Of a stretch of DNA of 10,437 nucleotides, positions 1 to 5,622 are shown piece by piece. The stretch covers positions 2,860 to 13,296 of the forward strand of contig DCUE01000038.1 in the NCBI GenBank assembly GCA_002328465.1, written 5' to 3'. Made by a program: the position numbers and the translations under genes. Position 1 is the first letter of the stretch, and the number at the start of each line of letters is the position of its first letter. Under the pieces are notes generated by a model, which did not search any database, had not been told where the DNA came from, and worked only from the letters and a program-made list of their open reading frames with translations. This DNA comes from Candidatus Dojkabacteria bacterium UBA2222. Its GTDB lineage: Bacteria > Patescibacteriota > Dojkabacteria > SC72.

Positions 1-470
1 GAGTCTCTTCCATCTGTAAAGGCATGAATAAAGAGATTCCCATTAAAATTGTTCTGTGAGAAGTATTTTATAGTTGAAATTATATGCTTGTTATGAGAGT
101 GTACTCCTCCTTCACTAGCGAGTGCTAAAAGATGAACTCTTGAATTATTCTGATTTGCATATTGTAAAGCCTCTTTAAGTATATTGTTTTTAAAGAAATT
201 ACCATTTTCAATTGATTTATCTATTCTAGGTAATGTCTGTGTCACAGACCTTCCTCCACCAATATTCATATGTCCTACCTCACTATTGCCTTTTACGTCT
301 TTTGGAAGGCCTACAGCCTCTCCAGAGGCTATTAGATATGTATGTGGGGATGTAGTCCAAAGAGAGGATAGGTTTTGTGGATTTGCTAATACAACAGCAT
401 TTCCCTTACTAGCTGGAGCACTTCCTAATCCGTCCATTATTATTAACAATACTTTTCTTTTTTCATTCAT
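1..470 (-). CDS. gpmI: 2,3-bisphosphoglycerate-independent phosphoglycerate mutase, N-terminal part (cut by window edge)
   Basis: Interconverts 3- and 2-phosphoglycerate in cytoplasmic glycolysis as a two-metal enzyme of the alkaline phosphatase superfamily. I translated the minus strand by hand: 156 codons are present, and the rest, including the second half of the phosphatase domain, lies beyond position 1. Visible hallmarks are the metal-binding Asp13 in IMDGLG, the phosphoserine motif GNSEVGHMNIGGGR with catalytic Ser63, GGVHSH with His124, and the substrate-binding block HAFTDGRD at 149-156. The family usually has HAFLDGRD, so Thr replaces Leu, which looks harmless. The start is the ATG at 470; the reading frame begins directly with the expected short lead-in MNEKRKVLLIIMDG. 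The gene diverges from rplS across about 90 bp that must hold both promoters. Family assignment is secure; only completeness is unknown. Confidence 0.96.
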   Translation of the reverse strand, partial: MNEKRKVLLIIMDGLGSAPASKGNAVVLANPQNLSSLWTTSPHTYLIASGEAVGLPKDVKGNSEVGHMNIGGGRSVTQTLPRIDKSIENGNFFKNNILKEALQYANQNNSRVHLLALASEGGVHSHNKHIISTIKYFSQNNFNGNLFIHAFTDGRD

Positions 471-476
471 GGCAGT

Positions 477-487
477 TTTATAGTATA
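477..487 (-). promoter_or_regulatory. Candidate -10 region(s) of gpmI
   Basis: On the minus strand two overlapping -10-like hexamers precede the gpmI ATG at 470: TATAAA (482-477, then 6 bp to ATG) and TATACT (487-482, then 11 bp to ATG). Either would give a leaderless or very short-leader mRNA. No convincing -35 box was found 16-18 bp upstream, and no Shine-Dalgarno sequence lies before the ATG. Inference from sequence only. Confidence 0.4.
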
Positions 488-515
488 CATTGTGGCATAT
501 TTTGGAATTTTATTC

Positions 516-521
516 TATAAT
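516..521 (+). promoter_or_regulatory. -10 box TATAAT of the rplS promoter
   Basis: A perfect TATAAT lies in the gpmI-rplS divergent gap. The -35 region is weak: the only TTG-like candidate (490-495) is 20 bp away, longer than ideal. Transcription would begin near 528, giving a leader of about 30 nt before the rplS ATG at 559, so this gene is probably not leaderless, unlike others here. The longer in-frame start at 490 would lie upstream of this -10 box, which argues for the 559 start. Confidence 0.5.
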
Positions 522-558
522 ACGAAGCGTTAATTATTTATATATTACTGATATTGAC

Positions 559-1005
559 ATGGATAACAAGATAATTGAGACAATTGAGAAAGATCAATAC
601 AAAAAAAGACCTGATATTAAGGTCGGAGATACTGTAAAAATGCATTTGAAGATTAAAGAGGGGAATAAGGAAAGAGTACAGATTTTTGAAGGTATTGTTA
701 TAGGGATTAAAGGAGTTGGAACTGGTAAGACTGTAACTGTAAGAAAAATTTCTTACGGTGTAGGTGTAGAAAAGATTGTACCTTTATACTCTACAATGCT
801 TGAAAAGGTTGAGATAGTTAAGAGAGGTACTGTAAGAAAATCAAAGTTGTATTACTTAAGAGGTAGGGTTGGAAGAAGAGCATTAAAGGTTGGAAATCTT
901 AAAGATGTATATATGACAGATGAGGTAGAGGTTCCAGTTGAAGGAGAGGTTGGAGAGGATGCAACTGAAGAGACAGATATTGCTCAAGAAGAAACTAAAG
1001 AGTAA
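559..1005 (+). CDS. rplS: 50S ribosomal protein L19 (bL19) with acidic C-terminal tail
   Basis: Structural protein of the large ribosomal subunit near the 30S-50S interface. The 148-residue product carries the full bL19 signature: VGDTVKMHLKIKEGNKERVQ (22-41), FEGIVIGIKG (43-52), TVRKISYGVGVEKIVPLYS (60-78) and KVEIVKRGTVRKSKLYYLR (83-101). The ATG at 559 is chosen because the product then starts at the usual family position (MDNKIIETIEKDQYKKR); an upstream in-frame ATG at 490 would add 23 unrelated residues encoded by promoter DNA. Typical bL19 is about 113-120 residues. Here about 30 extra residues (roughly 119-148) form a Glu/Asp-rich tail, opposite in charge to the basic body and probably disordered. 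No Shine-Dalgarno sequence is visible upstream. tRNA-Gly follows after 12 bp and may share the transcript. Confidence 0.97.
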   Translation: MDNKIIETIEKDQYKKRPDIKVGDTVKMHLKIKEGNKERVQIFEGIVIGIKGVGTGKTVTVRKISYGVGVEKIVPLYSTMLEKVEIVKRGTVRKSKLYYLRGRVGRRALKVGNLKDVYMTDEVEVPVEGEVGEDATEETDIAQEETKE

Positions 1006-1017
1006 AATTTATCTATT

Positions 1018-1090
1018 GCGGGAGTAGTTCAATGGTTAGAATATCTGTTTTCCAAACAGAGGGTTGCGGGTTCGAGTCCCGTCTCCCGCT
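1018..1090 (+). tRNA. tRNA-Gly (anticodon UCC)
   Basis: A complete 73-nt cloverleaf. Acceptor GCGGGAG (1018-1024) pairs perfectly with CTCCCGC (1083-1089). D stem GTTC (1027-1030) pairs with GAAT (1039-1042) through one G-U. Anticodon stem TCTGT/ACAGA (1044-1048/1056-1060) encloses loop TTTCCAA, with TCC at 1051-1053 reading GGN glycine codons. T arm GCGGG-TTCGAGT-CCCGT spans 1066-1082 with one G-U. Discriminator base 73 is U (1090), as usual for bacterial tRNA-Gly. The 3' CCA is not encoded (TTT follows), so a CCA-adding enzyme is required. A five-T run beginning at the discriminator base (1090-1094) could help end transcription. The gene lies 12 bp after rplS. Confidence 0.96.
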
Positions 1091-1095
1091 TTTTA

Positions 1096-1124
1096 CTGAT
1101 TTTTCCTTTTGTTTACTGTATAAT
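1096..1124 (+). promoter_or_regulatory. Promoter of the 1130-1991 two-gene unit; leaderless geometry
   Basis: TATAAT at 1119-1124 is preceded 17 bp upstream by CTGATT (1096-1101), a three-of-six match to TTGACA. Only five bases (TAGAC) separate the -10 from the ATG at 1130, so transcription should start at or within a base or two of the start codon. The mRNA would then have essentially no 5' leader. Confidence 0.6.
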
Positions 1125-1129
1125 TAGAC

Positions 1130-1681
1130 ATGTTACAAGGAGAAGACTTTTTTAAAGATACGAGCGATGATTTTAGTAAGGGAGGTTCCTCATCTTCTTT
1201 TGGTGGAATTCCAACAGAGAGAGTTCCGATGATTGAAAAAGTATTCTTAGAAGTATTAGGAAGAAAACCAAGCAGTAGAGAGCTTGCATATTACAAATAT
1301 GGTGTTATGAAAGAAGATGGTATTCGAACTAAACTTCTTAAGTCTGAAGAGCACAAGAAGGTTGTAGATAGTGCTTCAAAACTTCCTAGTGTTGAGAACG
1401 AATTGAAGAGTGTTAGACTCTCTGAGATTAAACTTCAAAGAAAGATAGAGGATATCAATCTTGAAATGATACAGTCTCAAAAATTACTTGATGAGAAAAA
1501 CTTGTTAATAAAAGAACTAAGAGAGAGTGTAAGTAATCCATACGATCTACCTTCTGAAGTTGAGAAATTTGAGGAGGGATTTGATGTATATACTCCAAAA
1601 GAAAGAGTCGGAACAACTTCATTAAAGAAGAGAACTTTTAAAGATGTATTGATTGAGATAATTGACATTATATTTAAATAG
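1130..1681 (+). CDS. Hypothetical protein: DUF4214-like helical domain plus coiled coil
   Basis: Function unknown. The 183-residue product has four parts. Residues 1-30 are a Ser/Gly-rich, probably disordered leader. Residues about 31-80 (IEKVFLEVLGRKPSSRELAYY, then a run ending LLKSEEHKKV) resemble the DUF4214 pattern of YxxLLGRxPxxxxLxYW followed by LxSxEF, found in many cell-surface and glycan-related proteins. Residues about 85-135 are a heptad-like coiled coil (ENELKSVRLSEIKLQRKIED). The acidic linker is followed by a short amphipathic C-terminal helix, FKDVLIEIIDIIFK. There is no signal peptide or membrane segment, so it is probably cytoplasmic and may oligomerise. It begins five bases after a TATAAT box, and its TAG stop lies one base before the XRE gene, so the two are almost certainly co-transcribed and perhaps translationally coupled. 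The DUF4214 link is by eye and needs a profile search. Confidence 0.72.
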   Translation: MLQGEDFFKDTSDDFSKGGSSSSFGGIPTERVPMIEKVFLEVLGRKPSSRELAYYKYGVMKEDGIRTKLLKSEEHKKVVDSASKLPSVENELKSVRLSEIKLQRKIEDINLEMIQSQKLLDEKNLLIKELRESVSNPYDLPSEVEKFEEGFDVYTPKERVGTTSLKKRTFKDVLIEIIDIIFK

Positions 1682-1682
1682 A

Positions 1683-1991
1683 ATGAGCATTAAGGATTTC
1701 GGTTTTAAACTTAAGAGTGCAAGAGAGCAGAAAAGAATGTCTCAAAGGGGATTAGGGCTTGCTTTGGGTCTCTCAGACAAAACAATAAGTTCTTACGAAT
1801 CAACAAGGTCCTTTCCTAATTTAGAGGTATTAGTAAAAATTTCTGAGATATTGGATAAACCTGTTGAATATTTTGTTTCATCTTCTAAGAGAGTACAACT
1901 TGAGGAGCATATTAAACGAGTAGAGAGTAAACAGGATGAGATTATTAACGATATTAAAAGTATCTACAATATTCTTAAAGAGGAGGAGTAA
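1683..1991 (+). CDS. XRE-family (Cro/CI-type) helix-turn-helix protein with coiled-coil tail
   Basis: Probable sequence-specific DNA-binding regulator of 102 residues. Residues 7-64 form an HTH_3/XRE domain: FGFKLKSAREQKRMSQRGLG, scaffold helix LALGLSDKT and recognition helix TISSYESTR, then the typical PNLEVLVKISEILDKPVEYF. Residues about 68-102 are charged and heptad-like (VQLEEHIKRVESKQDEIIND and on), suited to dimerisation. The ATG at 1683 is preferred: it lies one base after the TAG stop of the preceding gene, and the HTH begins at the usual distance from it. An in-frame ATG at 1662 would add seven residues and overlap the upstream gene. The 3' end overlaps the convergent minus-strand gene by 17 bp. 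Its target is unknown; the upstream partner gene and its own promoter are the natural first guesses. Confidence 0.88.
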   Translation: MSIKDFGFKLKSAREQKRMSQRGLGLALGLSDKTISSYESTRSFPNLEVLVKISEILDKPVEYFVSSSKRVQLEEHIKRVESKQDEIINDIKSIYNILKEEE

Positions 1992-2601
1992 GCCAGGTTT
2001 TTGCTTTCCTAACTAAAATTTTCACTGATTTGATTAATAGGAAAGTAAATAACCCTGAACCTAAAAGGATTCCAAGTACAAGAAGTAATACGAGTAATGA
2101 GTATTGAGAATCTGTTGGCTGAACAACAAAAGAGCTGTTTAGAGTTAGGTTGTAACTTGCACTATTTGATTTGTTTGTATCAAATTGCCAAGATATTACA
2201 TTCACAGAGATATCATATGTACCCTCTTTGTCTGGCTTTACACTTGCAGTAAAGGTATATGTTTGGTCTTTCTCTAAAGATACAAATTCTCTATGATTTT
2301 GTTCTAAGGTAAATACCGTAGGCACATTCCAAAGAATTTGGGTTTTGGGTGAATCTATTTTTGGCGTTATGTATAGTGTAAAGGGAATCTTTTTGGTAAT
2401 TGGGCTTTGAATTCCTCTAACTATTTCAATTTCAAAATATTGATTTTTACTTATTACACTCTTCTCTTTTTCGTTCTCTGTTTGTATTGCATCTTCAAAC
2501 TGTTCTTCAGGTTCATATGTAAGTTGATTTAAATCTTCCTGAGCCCTAATAAAAGAAATAGAACAAAAAAGAATTATTAATGTAAGTAGTATCCTTTTCA
2601 T
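1975..2601 (-). CDS. Secreted, C-terminally membrane-anchored beta-sandwich protein, unknown function
   Basis: I do not recognise a named family. The 208-residue product starts with a signal peptide (MKRILLTLIILFCSISFIRA, likely cleavage before Gln21). An acidic linker (22-48) follows, then about 110 residues of alternating beta strands (ITKKIPFTLYITPK, TYTFTASVKPDKEGTYDISV) resembling Ig-like/CARDB-type extracytoplasmic domains. A single transmembrane helix lies at about 168-190 (SLLVLLLVLGILLGSGLFTF), followed by a basic cytoplasmic tail (KSVKILVRKAKTW). The positive-inside rule agrees with an outside domain. The ATG overlaps the stop of the HEPN-like gene by 4 bp (ATGA), so it is the last cistron of the overlapping operon. 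Its topology mirrors the C-terminal part of the transglutaminase-like protein two genes upstream, and the two could interact at the cell surface (inference). Confidence 0.8.
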   Translation of the reverse strand: MKRILLTLIILFCSISFIRAQEDLNQLTYEPEEQFEDAIQTENEKEKSVISKNQYFEIEIVRGIQSPITKKIPFTLYITPKIDSPKTQILWNVPTVFTLEQNHREFVSLEKDQTYTFTASVKPDKEGTYDISVNVISWQFDTNKSNSASYNLTLNSSFVVQPTDSQYSLLVLLLVLGILLGSGLFTFLLIKSVKILVRKAKTWLTPPL

Positions 2602-3014
2602 TTTAATACACGCTTTATACCCAATTTATATATATGATATAGCTCTTCTGTTTCAGAAGATGAGATATCCCTATCTTTATGTACAATTTCATTTCGAATC
2701 TTATGAACATCCCAAAGTTTTTGATAAAGATTCTTATCAAAAAGTTTCTTGGCTAATTTAAGATTATCTCCACAGGAATTATCATTCCCATATCTAATAT
2801 TAAAAGCTTTTCCAAGTAGGTTATCTAATTTGATAATTGCATCTCTTCTTGCAAACACCTCAGAACTTTTAACTTGCATACTTATTTCTTCCAATTTCTC
2901 GAAAATTCGTTCCTTTTTTCTAACAGGTATTCTTTTACTGTTGATATATGCGAAAAAGAATAGAACACTAATTAGTATTAAGATAATGATTGTTATTAGT
3001 ACCTGATTATCCAT
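2598..3014 (-). CDS. Membrane-anchored HEPN-like protein (R-x4-H motif)
   Basis: The 138-residue product has an N-terminal membrane helix (about 5-23, VLITIIILILISVLFFFAY) without a cleavage site, a basic stretch (KRIPVRKKER) and then an all-helical cytoplasmic domain. That domain holds FARRDAIIKLDNLLGKAF (54-71) and LWDVHKIRNEIVHKDRD (100-116). The second segment contains RNEIVH, with Arg107 and His112 matching the R-x4-6-H motif of HEPN-superfamily RNases and of many inactive HEPN-fold proteins. From memory, small membrane proteins with a very similar 'W-HK-RN-IAH' segment are widespread in Patescibacteria, so it may be a conserved housekeeping protein and not a toxin. No antitoxin-like partner is adjacent. 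The start overlaps the transglutaminase-like gene by 8 bp and the stop overlaps the next ATG by 4 bp. Nuclease activity is inference only. Confidence 0.75.
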   Translation of the reverse strand: MDNQVLITIIILILISVLFFFAYINSKRIPVRKKERIFEKLEEISMQVKSSEVFARRDAIIKLDNLLGKAFNIRYGNDNSCGDNLKLAKKLFDKNLYQKLWDVHKIRNEIVHKDRDISSSETEELYHIYKLGIKRVLK

Positions 3015-4890
3015 TCTTAAATTTTACCCTTTTCGAGATAAAATATATAGGGATAGAGATTAGTATATAAGTGAGGAGGGAAATTAACTTTGAGAATATT
3101 TGTAAGTTACTGTATTCGGTTAGAATTTGAATATCTTTTTCAGCATAGATACCCTTTATTTCCGTTGTTCCACTTAAGGCATCGATTATTGTAAAAAGAT
3201 TCTCTTCTATTTCCTTTGCAGGAATATTGAATTTAATATCGTATGTTTGATTAGGTAACAAAACTATTTGACTATTATTCTCAATATAATCAACATATTC
3301 TTTTAAATTTGGTTTAGATTTTGAAATATTAAAGATATCGAGAATGGTATTGCCTTTGTTCGTTATATTAATATATCCAATCATGTATGGATCAGAAATC
3401 TTGTACGGTTGGAGTATTAATTCAACAGAAAAATCATGGGTGATTTCAGGTTGCTCCTTAATTAACTCAACTTTAAAATCCTCGGGAGTATAGAAGGGGA
3501 GTTTAGGAGTATTTGGGTCAGAGTATCTATAAATTAGGGTGATATGGTCTTTCATGTTTTTCTTCCAAAGAGGTGTACTGGAGTAATCTTCTAAGAAGGG
3601 TTCTACTATTACCCAATCATTATTTTCTTTATCGTAGTACTCAGCCCAATAGTGGTACATTCCTTTTGAATCATAATTGGATATATTACTTACATATCCA
3701 ATAACGAACCTTGCTGGTATTTTAAAGTATCTGTATATGGAGATTATTGAATCAATATAATCTTCTGTTGTAGATTCTCCCTGTTTAAGCAAAACTTCTT
3801 GTCCTCCAAGTCTTTCAGATCCTGAAAGGGAACCAATAGAGAGAGTGTTTGGCTTTAAATTTTCAATTACATATTTATAGATAGCTTCATATAGGAGAGC
3901 CTTCTCTTCCTGAGTCTTTAGATCTTCAATATTTGAAAAAGTTTCAGGGATTTCTAAACCATATGATTTGATATACCTATTTATATGTCTTATTAGTGAG
4001 GTATTTGTTATTTTCCATAAGGAGATTTCCTCAATATCTAAATTATGCTCATATGGATATACTGATTTATTCATTAGAATATACCCCTCAATATTTATAT
4101 CAATACTACTTTGAGGAGCTACACCGTACTGTAAAATATAGTTTCCATCTATATCTTTGTAAGCTTTGTCTGGTAATGGGGAGATTTTGTCAATTAGAAT
4201 ATGTTGATTACTATTATTAATAGGTAAGGAGATTTCTGATATTCTAATTTCTTCGCCAGAATTTACAATACTCTTCTTAACAGAATATTTATATACTACC
4301 TCTGTTCCAAATGAGACCTTAACTTTTTCAGTATTTGGTATTTCTGTTTGGATTAATATCCTATCTCCCTTACTATCAATATTAACAACAGTTGCAGAGC
4401 TCCAAGAAATATCCCCTAGAGAGGCAGGATATGAGAGTGAGAATTCTTTAGTTGTAGTATTTCCAATTGAAGAGACTAGAGAGATGGTATTTCCACTTAG
4501 TAATTTTGAATAGGTAATCTTTAATGTAACAGGTTTATCTGGATATATTGGAGTATTTTTTAAATCAATGACTAAATCTGTACCTGATTTACTTTTATGA
4601 ATAGTAGGTTCGAGTTTACTGTTTCTATTTACTGAAAAAACTTCTGGAATAATTTCTTCTTCTGGAATAGTAATTGTGTAATAGGTTATTACTGTAGAAG
4701 AAGACTTAGTAGAGAGAGTTAAATATATTGTAGTATTGAGGGTATTTCCATCCCAATCATGATGAAAGGAGGAGAAAACTTCTAGGTCTGAAGCTGCACT
4801 TATGTTTGAATTGAAAAAAAATGGAAATACAAAGAGAAGAATACTAAATGTCGACAGAGTCCTCTTCAAAAAGCCAGTTAAATTTCTCAT
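3007..4890 (-). CDS. Secreted, membrane-anchored transglutaminase-like protein, predicted catalytically inactive
   Basis: The 627-residue product has a signal peptide (about 1-32, cleavage near NISAAS), a long beta-rich N-terminal region (35-270), a transglutaminase-like core (about 330-435), a beta-sandwich region (about 485-590) and a C-terminal membrane helix (about 598-617) with basic tail KRVKFKNG. The core is recognised from LLKQGESTTEDY, then YFKIPARFVIGY (388-399), YHYWAEYY (412-419) and DWVIVEPF (425-432). These match the family pattern GxC...GIPARxVxGY...HxWxE...W...DP. The nucleophile position is Ser373 (codon TCT) in place of Cys, His413 is kept, and Glu430 stands where Asp is usual. 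The whole protein contains no cysteine, so thiol chemistry is impossible. The ATG at 4890 has a plausible GAGG four bases upstream; a TTG at 4869 (LKRTLSTF) is an alternative. It overlaps the upstream cupin gene by 47 bp. Confidence 0.82.
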   Translation of the reverse strand: MRNLTGFLKRTLSTFSILLFVFPFFFNSNISAASDLEVFSSFHHDWDGNTLNTTIYLTLSTKSSSTVITYYTITIPEEEIIPEVFSVNRNSKLEPTIHKSKSGTDLVIDLKNTPIYPDKPVTLKITYSKLLSGNTISLVSSIGNTTTKEFSLSYPASLGDISWSSATVVNIDSKGDRILIQTEIPNTEKVKVSFGTEVVYKYSVKKSIVNSGEEIRISEISLPINNSNQHILIDKISPLPDKAYKDIDGNYILQYGVAPQSSIDINIEGYILMNKSVYPYEHNLDIEEISLWKITNTSLIRHINRYIKSYGLEIPETFSNIEDLKTQEEKALLYEAIYKYVIENLKPNTLSIGSLSGSERLGGQEVLLKQGESTTEDYIDSIISIYRYFKIPARFVIGYVSNISNYDSKGMYHYWAEYYDKENNDWVIVEPFLEDYSSTPLWKKNMKDHITLIYRYSDPNTPKLPFYTPEDFKVELIKEQPEITHDFSVELILQPYKISDPYMIGYINITNKGNTILDIFNISKSKPNLKEYVDYIENNSQIVLLPNQTYDIKFNIPAKEIEENLFTIIDALSGTTEIKGIYAEKDIQILTEYSNLQIFSKLISLLTYILISIPIYFISKRVKFKNG

Positions 4891-5578
4891 ATTTCCTCAT
4901 TATTTGTTTAACAATAGGAGTAGTGTCTTTGACTCCATATTTAGAGAGAATTGCATTTGAGTTAATTTTTTCTGGTAGCTCTACAATCTTATATTCTGGA
5001 TTACGTACCGTCTCCTGTTTTGCATTCTTTCTGATAATATAATAGGACATTCCCTTCCTATCATCAAGGACAACTCTTGGTTTCGCATTTCTTGAATGCA
5101 TTTCTAGAACAATTAAATTTGAATTTTGTCTTGAGTTGATAATTGCACAGGTGTATCCTTGTGGGATAATTATTTTCTCTCCCTTTTTAACGAGTATTTT
5201 CATTACCCTGTTATTTGTAGCAGATTCGTATTTTTGCATTAGAATAATACCCCCTCCGTATATTACTTCTAGGATTCTAGGATAGCTTTTACATCTTGTT
5301 GCAAAGGTTTTTGCATATTCGATTCCTGCTAGATTGGGATATATCAAATACATATTTATTCTGATATTTTTCCCTTTGAATACATCGTCCTTATCAAGAT
5401 CTTTATACTTTTTATAGAAAATCTGGGGACAATTTAAATCTTCATTAAGCAATTGAGAGCGAATATCATCTATACATATCGTAGATGTTTCTGAAATAGA
5501 TAATCCTTGGGGCAAAAGATCTTCTCCACTGTAAAAAATCGGCAATCCACTGGATTGCTTTAAGTCAATTCTTGCCAT
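4844..5578 (-). CDS. Archaeal-type glucose-6-phosphate isomerase-like cupin lacking metal ligands
   Basis: The 244-residue product resembles the cupin-fold (archaeal-type) glucose-6-phosphate isomerase family, including forms I associate with Patescibacteria. Matching landmarks are SSGLPIFY (9-16), the IDDIRSQLL segment (37-44), IRINMYLIYPNLAGIEYAKT (72-91), YPRILEVIYGGGIILMQK (99-116), KKGEKIIIPQGYTCAIINS (131-149) and NPEYK (193-197). Active members bind one metal through HxH, Glu and a later His. At these positions this protein has Thr94-Arg-Cys96 for HYH, Arg101 for the Glu in YPE, and Cys144 for the His in GYxH. All four ligands therefore seem lost and isomerase activity is unlikely. It is probably cytoplasmic (no signal peptide). 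It is the first gene of the overlapping operon and has its own promoter. Assignment is by remembered pattern; a profile search could move it to another cupin family. Confidence 0.6.
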   Translation of the reverse strand: MARIDLKQSSGLPIFYSGEDLLPQGLSISETSTICIDDIRSQLLNEDLNCPQIFYKKYKDLDKDDVFKGKNIRINMYLIYPNLAGIEYAKTFATRCKSYPRILEVIYGGGIILMQKYESATNNRVMKILVKKGEKIIIPQGYTCAIINSRQNSNLIVLEMHSRNAKPRVVLDDRKGMSYYIIRKNAKQETVRNPEYKIVELPEKINSNAILSKYGVKDTTPIVKQIMRKYEKFNWLFEEDSVDI

Positions 5579-5586
5579 ATGTCGCT

Positions 5587-5615
5587 ATTATATCACAAAA
5601 ACCTTAATCTGTCCT
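5587..5615 (-). promoter_or_regulatory. Extended -10 promoter of the four-gene envelope operon; near-leaderless
   Basis: On the minus strand, AGGACA (5615-5610, four of six matches to TTGACA) is followed after 17 bp by TATAAT (5592-5587) with an upstream TG one base away (TGATATAAT, extended -10). Eight bases separate the -10 from the ATG at 5578, predicting an mRNA start within about two bases of the start codon. It is the best-formed promoter in the window. It overlaps the end of the YggT gene and its candidate terminator. Confidence 0.7.
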
Positions 5616-5622
5616 TTTAAGG
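5597..5622 (-). terminator. Weak intrinsic terminator candidate after the YggT-type gene
   Basis: Reading the minus strand, CCTTAA (5622-5617), a 9-nt loop and TTAAGG (5607-5602) form a perfect 6-bp stem followed directly by TTTTT (5601-5597). The stem includes the YggT stop codon and has only two G-C pairs, so termination is probably partial. It sits inside the promoter of the next gene, placing an end and a start of transcription on the same 35 bp. Confidence 0.4.

Noticed and set aside
184..483. Plus-strand open frame of 99 codons
   Set aside because: It is antisense to gpmI, whose conserved motifs are unambiguous on the minus strand; the plus-strand product resembles nothing.
490..558. 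Longer rplS product starting at ATG 490
   Set aside because: The extra 23 residues do not fit bL19 and are encoded by DNA containing the TATAAT promoter box at 516-521.
2598..3014. HEPN toxin of a HEPN-MNT type toxin-antitoxin pair
   Set aside because: No minimal nucleotidyltransferase or other antitoxin-like gene is adjacent; neighbours are envelope proteins and the protein is membrane-anchored.
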